From an uncultured Oscillibacter sp. (GTDB lineage: Bacteria; Bacillota; Clostridia; Oscillospirales; Oscillospiraceae), in assembly GCA_910578935.1 (NCBI GenBank), contig CAJTSM010000008.1, positions 64,705 to 128,704 of the forward strand: a stretch of DNA of 64,000 nt. Direction: 5' to 3'. This document shows positions 6,206 through 15,072 of this stretch, piece by piece (position 1 is the stretch's first letter; each line of letters opens with the position of its first letter). Under the pieces are notes generated by a model, which was not told where the DNA came from, ran no database searches, and saw only the letters and a list, made by a program, of their open reading frames with translations. A program made the position numbers and the translations under genes.

Positions 6206-9200
6206 TTACTGATAGGAAATGTTGCTAATGGGAACCGTCTTTCCGTCCACCAGATCGGTAGCGTTGATCGTGATCACAATATCCTTCGTTTGCACGTAGC
6301 TACCGGTGCTGAGTTTCAGAGTTCCCTTGCCAATGAGAATCTTGGCAACCGTATCCTTACCGGCCTTACCAAGATCAGTCGTCGTAAGGGTAAGGGTAGT
6401 GGAGGCACCAGCAGTCGTATTGGTCGTGCTGGTCACCAAATCCGTGCTGGCAGTCGAACCATCGGCCTTCTTGATCGCAATCGTTCCAGTATTAGCAACC
6501 GCGCCGCTGAAGTTAATGGTAATCGTATCGCCAGTGTTCCATCCCGCAGTAGCATCACCCTCCAGGGTAACACTGCTCACGGTAGGCATCAGATCCGTGC
6601 GCTCGGCGGCGGTAATCTGGCAATCGGCCAGGTCGATGTCCTTGGCAACCATCGTGAACGTATCAGAGCCTGTAGCAGCGGCCGCACCGGCGGTGGCAGT
6701 CGCATCGTTGGCAAGGAGATACTTCAGAGACATACCGGGAACATCGGGGTGCGTCACAGTGATCTCAATGGGAGCAGAAGTGACCGGAATCAAACCAGAT
6801 CCGCCAACGGTCACACCAACCTTGACGCTGTCGCCGGCTTTGAGTCCAGCGTTGACGCCGTCAACAGAGAGCGCAACCGTCGCAGAGCCAACCTGGGTTC
6901 CGCCGACTTCCAGATTCACAGCGGCACCGTCGTCAACCGTGTAGGTAGTGACAGCAGGCAGGACGTTGAAGTTCACAACCAGCTCAACGGGGTCCACACC
7001 GGTGATGGTAAGGGCACCCGCGGTCAGAACCGCGCCAACAGTGGGAGTGGCCGCGGAATCACCAGCGGTATTCGTGTTGGCAGTGTAGGTCGCAACACCC
7101 TTCTGTCCAGCCACAGGAGCGGCGAAGCTGAAGGTGCCGGTGCCGGCGGGCAGGCCGCCGTCTTCAGTAGAGGAGGCCAGGAACAGCTTGATGGGAGTCG
7201 TACCGCCAGCAGTGGTGGTGCTAGACGCATTCGTCGCGTCGGTGTAAGGAGTCAGGGCGCTGCCAGTCCACTTGGACATGTCGAAGATCACGTTGACAGT
7301 CTTCCACTTGACGTTGCTCACCTTGACTTCGAGCTTGCTGCTTTCCTTGATCTTACCGGCAACGGTAGAGGTCAGGGTCTTGAAGCCCAGGGAGCCAATG
7401 GCAACGCCAGTCTGATGGTCAACCAGGGTCTTGGTGCCGTCGTCGTTGACAACATAGACATCCAGGTCAAGGGTGCCGTCCGCATCCGCAGGCAGCCAGC
7501 CGGTCTTCTTTCCGTCCTTATCGGTCCAGTTCGCAGCCTCGACCGCGTTCCGATCGATATCAAAGACGATGGTAGCCACACCGTCCGCAAGCTTGCAGTC
7601 GCCAGCGTTGACGCTGAAGCCCTTGGCAGAGTCAGTGGCCGCAACCACGGAGCCCTTGCCAGCGGGAGCATCCGCCTTGGACACCAGAACGATGGTGTAG
7701 ACGCTGGACTTAATCTTCCCGTCCGTCTTGCTGGAGTCGGTGTTGGTGACCGTCAGGGTGACGGTGACGCTCTTACCGGCCACGGGGTTGGACTGAACCT
7801 TGGTGATCCAGCCGGTGGTGTTGCTCAGGGTGCTGAGCTTGCTGGCCCACAGGGTGGTCAGCTCGCCGACAGCGCTGGCCTTGTGAGTCTCCTCCGCGAT
7901 CAGGGTGATCTCGGTATCGGCGGGGACCTCATACGTGTAGGTGTTGCCGTCGACCGTCGCGGTGTACTCGTTGCCGCCGGCAGCCACGGTGAAGTCCACG
8001 TCGGGAGTCGCGGCCACGTTGAGCTTCTCGGCCTTCAGCACGGCGATCAGGTAGGCGTGACGGAAGTAGTCGGTGCTCTTGTTGCCGTCCACCAGGACCT
8101 TCAGCTCGATGGTGTCGTTATCATAGCCCAGCAGATCGTCCAGGTCATTGATATCGCCCTTGCCGCCCACGCGCATGTCGAGCCACACGGTGTTCTTGTC
8201 GGTCTTGATCAGGCCCTTCTCGTCGACATCGGCAGAGGTGCCCATGACGTACTCGTCGCTCAGCAGGTCAACCTTGCCACCGGGGACAACAGCGATGGGG
8301 TTGCCGTCAGCGCGCAGAGACTGCAGGCCGTTCAGGGTCCAAATCTTGTCGTTGGAGCCGTTCTTGTTGACATAGAAGTCGCTCTTGCTCTCGGCGCCGT
8401 TCAGGGTCTTCAGAGGCTGAATGCCCCTGACATACAGGCCGTCGGGGTTGCTGTTGCTGTAGGTATTGCTGTGGAAGTACTTGCCGACGATCAGGTCGCC
8501 CTGCTTGCGGATGGTCAGGACGGTGTTGACGGGATAGTCCTTATCGAACCAGCCGGTCAGCTCCTCATCGAAGTTGGGGCCAACGCGATACTGCTTGGCA
8601 TAGCTGGTGCCGGTGGGACGGTCGCCCTCGGCGCCGGCCTTGGGATTGGTGTAGTTGCGGTCGCCCGGAGTCGCGGTGATGTAGGCGATCATGCTCAGGT
8701 TCGCCTCGGCGGCGTCTTCCTTGATGACAACAGCCTTGACGTTGCCGTCATCGTTGACATAGGCCTCAGCGGGGCTGGCGACGAAGGAGTCGACGTTGGT
8801 GCCGACGTTGCGCCAGGTGGTGTTGGTCTTCTTCAGGTCCTCGTGCTCAACGTTCTGCACGCCGGACTTGAAGTCGATGGTCTCAACCTCGCCGGTGGAG
8901 GGATCGAAGCTCACATAGATGAACTTGACGCCGTCATAGGGGGCGCGGTTGTAGTTCCAAATCTTCGCAATCGGAGTGGGCACGGTGGGGTCCGCGCTGG
9001 GAGTGACCTGCTCCAGGGCGCTCTCCAGGCAGGTGGTCTGCTTATAGGTCTTGTAGTTCTCCAGGGGCAGCAGGCTGTTGCGGCTGCTGACCTGATACCT
9101 GGCGGGAGTCTTGGTGCCCAGATCGTTGGCCCACTGGGAGACATTGTAGATGCCCTCGCCGGTGGAGTTGCGGTCCTTGTCCAGCATGTTGGGCTCGATG

Positions 9201-11248
9201 TTGCTGGTGCCGTCCTTGTTGAAGCTGACCTGGTTGTAGTTGGGCTTGGACAGCTCATACTCGCCGTTGCCGCCCTGAGCGATGTCATAGTGGACAAGCT
9301 CGCCGGGGGCGTAGCGCTCGGCCTCGCCGCGGATGGTGCCCAGGTCCAGATCGACCTCGACGCCGCCGGTGGTCCAGCCATGGACGAACCAGCCGATCTT
9401 AGCGGCAACGCTGGGAGCCTGGTAGTAATCGCCAACGATCATCCAGTCGTCGGAGTTGCCGATTTCGGTGGCCCACAGAACGGTGCCGTCATTGGCCAGA
9501 TAGGCGGTGACGTCCTTCTTGGTGGCCTTGATCTCGTTGCCGGTCACGTCCAGCATATCCTTGTTCCACTCGTTGATGGGATAGCTGGTGCCGCCGATGG
9601 TGATGGCCACGGCGCTGCCCTTGGGCTTGTTGGTGTTGGCATAGGTGTCGACCTTGGTGAAGGTGCCGGAAACCGTCTCAGGCACGTACACCACGCCGGC
9701 TTCCCAGGTCTTGCCCTCGTCGGGGGTGTAGGGAACAACGGCCACGCGGTCGCCGGCCTTCAGACCCTTGAGGGTGTTGTAGCAATCATAGTTGCTGTCC
9801 TTCACGTCAACCAGATCAACGTCAATAGCGAAGGCGTTGTAACCGGTGATGGCGTCCAGGTCGCCGTCCTTGCGGGGGCTGCGGCTGTCGGGCTTCTCCT
9901 GCTCCAGGGTGACGTAGTCAGAACCGATGGTCTTGACCTTCATCAGCTGGGTGCGGGTGACGACGACGTTGGTGATGAAGTCGGCGTCCACGGGGCAGAC
10001 ATAGACTTCAACGGTGACGCCGTTGTCGGTCAGGTCGGCGATCTCAGCCAGGGAAGGAGCGTTGTCCTTCACGGCGGTGCCGGCGTCATAGCTGAACAGG
10101 TTGCCCAGCTTCACGCCCTCGCGGTCGGCAGTCTGGGTGTAGACGTCGCTCTTCACACGGGCGTTGTAGCCGTTGACGGTGATCTGAGTGGCGTTGTCGA
10201 AGGGGCTGCGGTAGGCAAACTGAGTGCCGCCGGCAGCGGTGCTCCAGTTGGTGTAGTTCAGGGTGTGATCCACGCTCCAAGTGTCGTAACCGCGCAGGCC
10301 CAGAGCCTTCTCCTTGGTGGCGGCGGTGTCTTCACGGTGCGCGATCTGCTTGGTGTAGGTGAAGTCGGCGGGCAGCTTGAAGGTGCCGATGGTGACCTTC
10401 TTGTAGCTCCACTCGTTGGAGGGATGGCCGAAATCATCGTACGCGGGATCATACTTGTCGTGCTCCAGGCGCAGGTCCTTGAAGTGCTCTTCGCCGAACT
10501 CGAGAGTCATCTCGTTGTTGGCGGCGCTGATGACACGACGGTTGATGTTGGCGTTGATGTCACGGTTGTTGCTGGTGACGTACATGGCCTGAGTGCCCTG
10601 CACCGCCAGGGTCTGAGCGCCGGTCACCATCGTGGTGCCGCCGTAAGTAACCATGGTGGCCTTCAGGGTGTTCAGAGCCAGCTGGCAGGCCTGCTCACGA
10701 TTGACGGAAGCAGCGCCGTCGAAGTCCAGGCGGTCGAACAGGCCGGTCACGTTGCCCACCCGGGCCACGTTCATGGTCCAGCCGGTGTCAACGAAGCCCT
10801 CGATCTCGCTCTTGTAGCCCAGCGCGCCCAGCAGCATCTTAGCAAAGGCGAAGCCGGTCAGAGAGTTGCCGGGCTTGAAGGTGCCGTCGCCATAACCGCT
10901 GATGATACCGGCGGTCTTGCAGTAGCTGATGACGCCCGCGAAGGTGTGGCTGGCGGGGACATCAGGATACGGGGCGGTGGCGTTGGGGAGATTGGCGGCC
11001 GCGTCGGGGCCAATCAGCAGGGAGACGATGATCTTCGCCGCGGCGCCGCGGGTCAGCTCCGTCTCGGGGCGGAAGGAGCCGTCCTCGTAACCGGTGATAA
11101 CACCGATCCGGTTCAGAACGGCAACGGCTTCCTCGTACTGAATCTCATCCTTGTCGGTGAGATCCCGGTACTCGGTGGCTCCCGCGCTGATGGTGACCAG
11201 AGACATGGTCATAATCAATGCGAGAACCAGGGACAGGAATTTCTTCAT
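6206..11248 (-). CDS. S-layer homology (SLH) domain surface protein
   Basis: A 1,680-residue exported protein. Residues 1-24 form a typical Sec signal peptide (K-K-F-L-S-L-V-L-A-L start, A-G-A cleavage region). Three SLH repeats follow (about 30-75, 93-140 and a weaker one to 190), with G-Y-x-D-G-x-F-x-P and N/T-R-x-x-A motifs. These anchor the protein to pyruvylated secondary wall polymer. The rest is Thr/Asp/Val-rich, without enzyme motifs, and looks like repetitive beta-sandwich surface structure. Strong AGGAGG spacing, heavily biased codons and size suggest an abundant S-layer or S-layer-like protein. It is transcribed alone with a long leader. Confidence 0.9.
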   Translation of the reverse strand: MKKFLSLVLALIMTMSLVTISAGATEYRDLTDKDEIQYEEAVAVLNRIGVITGYEDGSFRPETELTRGAAAKIIVSLLIGPDAAANLPNATAPYPDVPASHTFAGVISYCKTAGIISGYGDGTFKPGNSLTGFAFAKMLLGALGYKSEIEGFVDTGWTMNVARVGNVTGLFDRLDFDGAASVNREQACQLALNTLKATMVTYGGTTMVTGAQTLAVQGTQAMYVTSNNRDINANINRRVISAANNEMTLEFGEEHFKDLRLEHDKYDPAYDDFGHPSNEWSYKKVTIGTFKLPADFTYTKQIAHREDTAATKEKALGLRGYDTWSVDHTLNYTNWSTAAGGTQFAYRSPFDNATQITVNGYNARVKSDVYTQTADREGVKLGNLFSYDAGTAVKDNAPSLAEIADLTDNGVTVEVYVCPVDADFITNVVVTRTQLMKVKTIGSDYVTLEQEKPDSRSPRKDGDLDAITGYNAFAIDVDLVDVKDSNYDCYNTLKGLKAGDRVAVVPYTPDEGKTWEAGVVYVPETVSGTFTKVDTYANTNKPKGSAVAITIGGTSYPINEWNKDMLDVTGNEIKATKKDVTAYLANDGTVLWATEIGNSDDWMIVGDYYQAPSVAAKIGWFVHGWTTGGVEVDLDLGTIRGEAERYAPGELVHYDIAQGGNGEYELSKPNYNQVSFNKDGTSNIEPNMLDKDRNSTGEGIYNVSQWANDLGTKTPARYQVSSRNSLLPLENYKTYKQTTCLESALEQVTPSADPTVPTPIAKIWNYNRAPYDGVKFIYVSFDPSTGEVETIDFKSGVQNVEHEDLKKTNTTWRNVGTNVDSFVASPAEAYVNDDGNVKAVVIKEDAAEANLSMIAYITATPGDRNYTNPKAGAEGDRPTGTSYAKQYRVGPNFDEELTGWFDKDYPVNTVLTIRKQGDLIVGKYFHSNTYSNSNPDGLYVRGIQPLKTLNGAESKSDFYVNKNGSNDKIWTLNGLQSLRADGNPIAVVPGGKVDLLSDEYVMGTSADVDEKGLIKTDKNTVWLDMRVGGKGDINDLDDLLGYDNDTIELKVLVDGNKSTDYFRHAYLIAVLKAEKLNVAATPDVDFTVAAGGNEYTATVDGNTYTYEVPADTEITLIAEETHKASAVGELTTLWASKLSTLSNTTGWITKVQSNPVAGKSVTVTLTVTNTDSSKTDGKIKSSVYTIVLVSKADAPAGKGSVVAATDSAKGFSVNAGDCKLADGVATIVFDIDRNAVEAANWTDKDGKKTGWLPADADGTLDLDVYVVNDDGTKTLVDHQTGVAIGSLGFKTLTSTVAGKIKESSKLEVKVSNVKWKTVNVIFDMSKWTGSALTPYTDATNASSTTTAGGTTPIKLFLASSTEDGGLPAGTGTFSFAAPVAGQKGVATYTANTNTAGDSAATPTVGAVLTAGALTITGVDPVELVVNFNVLPAVTTYTVDDGAAVNLEVGGTQVGSATVALSVDGVNAGLKAGDSVKVGVTVGGSGLIPVTSAPIEITVTHPDVPGMSLKYLLANDATATAGAAAATGSDTFTMVAKDIDLADCQITAAERTDLMPTVSSVTLEGDATAGWNTGDTITINFSGAVANTGTIAIKKADGSTASTDLVTSTTNTTAGASTTLTLTTTDLGKAGKDTVAKILIGKGTLKLSTGSYVQTKDIVITINATDLVDGKTVPISNISYQ

Positions 11249-11379
11249 TGAACATTCCTCCTTTAAAAATTACGGTCCGTCCGAACATCCGACGCCCCCT
11301 CCAGGATTCGTGTCGGGGCTAGCCGATCCCACATCAAGCCTGGAATTGGCCCCTTCCGTCCGTCGTCCGCATGTTCAAT
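11247..11379 (-). promoter_or_regulatory. S-layer mRNA leader with start-region pairing
   Basis: On the minus-strand mRNA a segment ATTGAACAT (11379-11371) is exactly complementary to ATGTTCAAT (11255-11247), which lies between the Shine-Dalgarno sequence and the start codon and includes part of the ATG. The intervening 115 nt contain further GC-rich stems. Such pairing could mask the start codon or stabilise the message. The 9-bp match could also arise by chance in a region of this size. Confidence 0.3.
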
Positions 11380-11470
11380 CTAACAGTCTCCTGTCCGTTT
11401 GTCTATAGATTTGGCTTAGTTGTAATTTGTTTGATATGCGCCGTGATTAAATAAACTATATGTGAAAAAT

Positions 11471-11483
11471 ATTCGTAACAAAT
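11471..11483 (-). promoter_or_regulatory. 13-bp dyad site, copy 1 (S-layer side)
   Basis: On the minus strand this reads ATTTGTTACGAAT, a near-palindrome of the form ATT-n-GT-n-AC-n-AAT. The identical 13-mer occurs in the opposite orientation at 12849-12861, so the pair brackets the recombinase-fold gene. Here it lies about 225 nt upstream of the S-layer start and overlaps a possible promoter (TTGTTA, 15 bp, TATAGT). A protein-binding site is likelier than chance, but its ligand is unknown. Confidence 0.5.
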
Positions 11484-11497
11484 TTTGGGTTTCGCCG

Positions 11498-12823
11498 TCA
11501 AACCTCCTGTTCTTTTCCGCTTTTCGCAGCGGGTACGGCGGGTTCAAGGCCCGCCCCCGGAGAGGCGGCCGTACTATTTAATATGTATCTCTGCCGGTCC
11601 TGGGAGAGAGCGCCCCGGGCCAGCATCCGCTGAAGCAGGGGACGGCACTGGCCCACGCCGATGCCCAGCAGCCGGGCAATGTCCTGCCGGTAGGCGAAGC
11701 CCTCCTTCTCCAGATAGTCCAGGACGGCGCGTTCCTGCCGCTCGGGGGACACCACGTTTTCGGGAAGGTAATAGCGGGCCCCCACCTGCGTCAGCCGCCC
11801 CCGGGCTGTCAGCTGCTTGAGCCGGTTATAGGCGGCGGTCCGGGAGATGTTCAACAGAGCGCAGACCTCATTCCGGGTGGTCCAGCCCTGCCGCCGGGCC
11901 TGGGAGAGAATCTGTCCCTCCCCGCCGGAGCGCAGGGCGCAGTCCACGCGGAGGTCCCGAAGGGTGAGGTCGTCCAGGCCCGCCCGGATGAGAGCGGCCC
12001 GGGCCAGCTTGGACAGACGGGTCCGGTCATAGGGCCGGCGGCTCCTGGGCGCGGTGAGGACGGGGCCGTCCCGGCCCTCCCGCCGGGCCAGCTCTTCCAG
12101 GACTTTCTTGGTCCCGCCGGTGAGGGGGACCTCCCGCCGCTCCAGGCACAGCCGGTTTTCCCGGACCTGATCCCACGTCAGAGCGACGATTTCCTCCAGC
12201 CGGAGGCCGGCCTGCCAGGTCAGCCACAGGGTGATTCCGGCGGGGCTGGAGCCTTCGGCCCGGAGGAGCTTCCACAGGGCGAACTCGTCGATCCGGGCAG
12301 AGGTTTCCCGGCGAATGCGGGTGGAGATCTTTTTTTCCTCCAAATGCCCGGCGAAATGGACGTTGAGTCCCGCCGCCTCCACGCCGGTGATCCGGGAGAC
12401 ATATTGCCAGTCCCGCTCCTCCAGCTGCCGGAGGACAAAGTCGTGGCGCAGGTCAATGAGGCGGACAGAGGTCTGACCCTGCCGGTCCAGCGCCGTCCGG
12501 GCCAGACGGGAGATGGACTGAGGCGTCAGGGGCTTGCGGTCCCGGTCGGAAAGGACTACGGATTCTCCGCTCCGCTCCCGTCCGTCCCGGAGCGCCTGAA
12601 GCCAGTCCGCCAGCTCCCGGCTGATGGGGACGTTCCGGTCCGGCAGGACGATCACCTGGTCCAAAAAATCCACTTGTTCCCAGGTGAGGCGCTGGATTTC
12701 ATCCCGCAAAAGTCCGGCCTGCCAGGCCAGTCTTAGGATGGTCCCGGCGGCGTTGCTGTAATTTTCCCGCAGCGCCTGTTTCATGGCGCCCTCATCGGGG
12801 CGGTTGACGACATATTCCTGCAT
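11498..12823 (-). CDS. Degenerate double tyrosine-recombinase-fold protein with winged-helix tail
   Basis: A 441-residue protein. Two successive segments resemble the catalytic core of tyrosine recombinases: residues about 22-170 (W-Q-A-G-L-L-R-D-E-I, later L-I-D-L-R-H) and about 200-310 (W-Q-A-G-L-R-L-E-E-I, later L-R-D-L-R). The first copy has Leu where the box-I Arg is expected and Ile for the box-II His. The second keeps box-I Arg but lacks the H-x-x-R-H pattern. Neither shows a convincing nucleophilic Tyr. Residues about 320-425 form two helix-turn-helix units. It is probably a DNA-binding regulator derived from integrases rather than an active recombinase. It is encoded just upstream of the S-layer gene on the same strand. 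Confidence 0.65.
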   Translation of the reverse strand: MQEYVVNRPDEGAMKQALRENYSNAAGTILRLAWQAGLLRDEIQRLTWEQVDFLDQVIVLPDRNVPISRELADWLQALRDGRERSGESVVLSDRDRKPLTPQSISRLARTALDRQGQTSVRLIDLRHDFVLRQLEERDWQYVSRITGVEAAGLNVHFAGHLEEKKISTRIRRETSARIDEFALWKLLRAEGSSPAGITLWLTWQAGLRLEEIVALTWDQVRENRLCLERREVPLTGGTKKVLEELARREGRDGPVLTAPRSRRPYDRTRLSKLARAALIRAGLDDLTLRDLRVDCALRSGGEGQILSQARRQGWTTRNEVCALLNISRTAAYNRLKQLTARGRLTQVGARYYLPENVVSPERQERAVLDYLEKEGFAYRQDIARLLGIGVGQCRPLLQRMLARGALSQDRQRYILNSTAASPGAGLEPAVPAAKSGKEQEV

Positions 12824-12848
12824 GGGCCTCCTCCTGCTGCGGCACTGT

Positions 12849-12861
12849 ATTTGTTACGAAT
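12849..12861 (+). promoter_or_regulatory. 13-bp dyad site, copy 2 (recombinase-fold gene leader)
   Basis: ATTTGTTACGAAT on the plus strand repeats exactly, in inverted orientation, the site at 11471-11483. It lies 25 bp upstream of the start codon of the recombinase-fold gene, in its 5' leader. This placement fits autoregulation by the encoded helix-turn-helix protein, or a recombination half-site. Confidence 0.5.
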
Positions 12862-12938
12862 GTTGAATTTAATTTGGATATCAATGAACGGCTGTAAAAT
12901 CTTTATCATACAATTTATGCAGCGGTTTCCATGTTTGC

Positions 12939-12968
12939 ATCATACGCCAGAAGATAGCAAAAAGTCAA
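12939..12968 (-). promoter_or_regulatory. Sigma-A promoter of the recombinase-fold gene
   Basis: Reading the minus strand, TTGACT (12968-12963) and TATGAT (12944-12939) are separated by 18 bp. This would give a 5' leader of about 110 nt that contains the 13-bp dyad. Confidence 0.55.
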
Positions 12969-12994
12969 TATCTTTCCACGGTTTTGGGACCGGC

Positions 12995-13027
12995 AAAAAA
13001 GGCGGGCCCGCGTTACACGGGCCCGCC
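12995..13027 (-). terminator. Intrinsic terminator of the flavodoxin-like gene
   Basis: On the minus strand a GGCGGGCCCG/CGGGCCCGCC stem is followed by six T residues (13000-12995). It lies about 55 nt beyond the reductase stop codon. Confidence 0.88.
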
Positions 13028-13081
13028 TGAAGGGGCGTCCTTTCCATTTCCAAGCGCAGCTTGGGGGTTGGCTGGAGAGCG

Positions 13082-13708
13082 TTACCGGATGAAGTTCATC
13101 ATGGGCCGCTGGGCCGCCTCCGGGGCGGGGAGCTTTGTCTCGTGGAGCACCTTCACCATCCAGGCCATGTCCCGGCCCAGCCGGGCGGCAACCGCCATGC
13201 CCTCTTCGTCCCGGGCGGCTTCGCCGGGGTCCGCCCCGTGGACCACGCCCCAGTAATCGGAGGTCATTAAAATCATCTCCATGGCGTCCATAGTTCCCAG
13301 CAGCTGCTGATAGGTTTCCATTCCGCCGCTGCGCCGCAGGGTGCACAGGGCCCCGCCCACTTTGTGGTGAAGCTGGTTCACGCCGCAGCCCGCCGCCAGC
13401 ATCAGGCGGTCCAGCACGCATTTCATGCCTCCGGCGATGCCGCCGTGATACACCGGGGAGGCCAGGAGTATGCCGTCCGCCTCGATGCAGGCGGCGATAA
13501 TTTCATTTACCCCGTCCCCGTCCTGGACACAGCGGAGGCTCCCGGTGTTTAGGCAGTGGTAGCAGGCCATGCAGGGCCGGACCTTGGCCCCGGGCTGGAA
13601 GACCTGGAATTCTACGCCGGCGGCCTGGATCTCCCGGCCCGCGGCCTCTAAAACCAGAGCGGTATTTCCGTTTTTGCGGGGGCTTCCGTTAATAGCGGCA
13701 ATTTTCAT
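13082..13708 (-). CDS. NADPH-dependent FMN reductase / flavodoxin-like protein
   Basis: A 208-residue flavoprotein of the NADPH-dependent FMN reductase family. The N-terminal phosphate loop N-G-S-P-R-K-N-G-N-T (residues 6-15) binds FMN, and S-P-V-Y-H-G-G (about 83-89) completes the flavin site. A cysteine cluster (C-M-A-C-Y-H-C, then C further on, about 47-59) is typical of the iron-sulfur-flavoprotein-like subgroup of anaerobes, but the spacing is not a complete Isf motif. I chose the ATG at 13708 because AGGAGG lies 9 nt upstream and the conserved N-terminus begins there. It is transcribed alone, divergent from thiI. Confidence 0.85.
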   Translation of the reverse strand: MKIAAINGSPRKNGNTALVLEAAGREIQAAGVEFQVFQPGAKVRPCMACYHCLNTGSLRCVQDGDGVNEIIAACIEADGILLASPVYHGGIAGGMKCVLDRLMLAAGCGVNQLHHKVGGALCTLRRSGGMETYQQLLGTMDAMEMILMTSDYWGVVHGADPGEAARDEEGMAVAARLGRDMAWMVKVLHETKLPAPEAAQRPMMNFIR

Positions 13709-13741
13709 GGGGGATTTCCTCCTTATTATGTTCATGAAACA

Positions 13742-13770
13742 ATTATATCTGTCCCCCGGCAAAATTGCAA
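13742..13770 (-). promoter_or_regulatory. Sigma-A promoter of the flavodoxin-like gene
   Basis: On the minus strand TTGCAA (13770-13765), a 17-bp spacer and a perfect TATAAT (13747-13742) lie about 35 nt upstream of the start codon at 13708. Confidence 0.75.
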
Positions 13771-13788
13771 GAATTTCGGAAAACCCCC

Positions 13789-13817
13789 TTTTTCTTCCGG
13801 GGCGTATGCGCTATAAT
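13789..13817 (+). promoter_or_regulatory. Possible promoter of thiI
   Basis: A perfect -10 TATAAT at 13812-13817 is preceded by a poor -35 (TTTTTC) at 17 bp. It is 37 nt upstream of the thiI start. Confidence 0.45.
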
Positions 13818-13854
13818 AACAGCCGTAAATTTGACGTCTACGGAGGATGATTCC

Positions 13855-15033
13855 ATGCGGCAAAATGAAATGTTCCTGCTCAAGCTGGGCGAAGTGGTTC
13901 TGAAGGGCCAAAACCGCCGCTCTTTTGAGGACCGGCTGGTGGCCAACACGGCCCGGCGGCTGAAATCCTGCGGCAGCTTCCAGGTCTACATCCGTCAGAG
14001 CACGATCTATGCCGAACCCACCACGGATACCTGCGACCTGGAAGCGGCGTATGCCGCCGCCCGGCAGGTCTTTGGCGTGGTCAGCGTCGCCCGGGCGGTG
14101 CCCTGTGAAAAAACGGTGGAGGCCATTGTGGAAACGGCGAAGGACTATCTGGCGGACGCCTTCGCCGCCGCCAAGAGCTTCAAGGTGGAGAGCAAGCGGG
14201 CGGATAAAAATTATCCCATGAACTCCATCCAGATTTCTCAGGCCGTGGGAGGCGAACTGGCGGAGGCGTTTCCCCATGTGACGGTAGACGTCCACAACCC
14301 GGACCTGACGGTTCACGTAGAAATTCGGGAAAAGCACGCCTATGTCCACGCCCCCGCGGTTCCCGGCGCGGGAGGGCTCCCCGTCGGCATGGGGGGCCAC
14401 GCCGTCAGCCTCCTTTCCGGCGGCCTGGACAGTCCGGTGTCTTCCTGGATGATGGCCCGGCGGGGGGTGGAGCTGGAGATGGTCCACTTCGTCTCCCCGC
14501 CCTATACCTCCCAACAGGCCCAGGATAAGGTCCTGGAGCTGGCCCGTCTTTTGACGGCGTACTGCGGCCGCCTTCGGGTCCACATCGTGCCCTTCACGGA
14601 GATCCAGGAGGAGATTCGAAAAAACTGCCCCGAGGAGTACTTCACCCTTATCATGCGCCGCTTCATGATGCGCCTGGCCCAGGCCATCGCCAAGCGGGCG
14701 GGGGCCAAGGCCCTGATCACCGGCGAGTCCCTGGGCCAGGTGGCCAGCCAGACCATGATGGCCCTGGCCGTCACCGACGACGTGACGGAGATGCCGGTCC
14801 TCCGGCCCCTGATCGGCATGGATAAGGTGGAGATTATCCGGATGTCCCGGGAGATTGGCGCCTATGACACGTCCATCCTGCCCTATGAGGACTGCTGTAC
14901 GGTGTTTACTCCCCGGCATCCCGCCACCCGGCCCAAGGTGGAGGACGTCCGGGCGGCGGAGTCCAAGCTGGATGTAGAGGCCCTGATGGCCCGCTCCCTG
15001 GAGGGGGAGGAGTGGGTTTGGGTCAAGCCGTAA
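13855..15033 (+). CDS. thiI: tRNA 4-thiouridine synthase ThiI
   Basis: A 392-residue ThiI, which transfers sulfur to uridine 8 of tRNA and also feeds thiamine biosynthesis. An N-terminal ferredoxin-like and THUMP region (about residues 5-165) is followed by the adenylating domain with the pyrophosphate-binding S-G-G-L-D-S-P motif (about 183-189). The C-terminal rhodanese domain of the E. coli enzyme is absent, as is normal for Firmicutes, where a paired cysteine desulfurase supplies sulfur. Conserved cysteines are seen at C-C near residue 346. The start ATG at 13855 follows GGAGG. Confidence 0.95.
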   Translation: MRQNEMFLLKLGEVVLKGQNRRSFEDRLVANTARRLKSCGSFQVYIRQSTIYAEPTTDTCDLEAAYAAARQVFGVVSVARAVPCEKTVEAIVETAKDYLADAFAAAKSFKVESKRADKNYPMNSIQISQAVGGELAEAFPHVTVDVHNPDLTVHVEIREKHAYVHAPAVPGAGGLPVGMGGHAVSLLSGGLDSPVSSWMMARRGVELEMVHFVSPPYTSQQAQDKVLELARLLTAYCGRLRVHIVPFTEIQEEIRKNCPEEYFTLIMRRFMMRLAQAIAKRAGAKALITGESLGQVASQTMMALAVTDDVTEMPVLRPLIGMDKVEIIRMSREIGAYDTSILPYEDCCTVFTPRHPATRPKVEDVRAAESKLDVEALMARSLEGEEWVWVKP

Positions 15034-15072
15034 GGACTCCGTTTTTATTTTGACAGCAAGGAAGGTAGTACC

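Noticed and set aside
6176..11251. A 1,691-codon open frame on the plus strand opposite the S-layer gene
   Set aside because: It is the mirror of a strongly codon-biased gene, has an unnatural composition and no ribosome-binding site; the minus-strand protein has a signal peptide and SLH repeats.
11471..12861. A transposon bounded by the 13-bp inverted repeats
   Set aside because: The enclosed gene lacks a recognisable transposase active site and no target-site duplication is seen next to the repeats.
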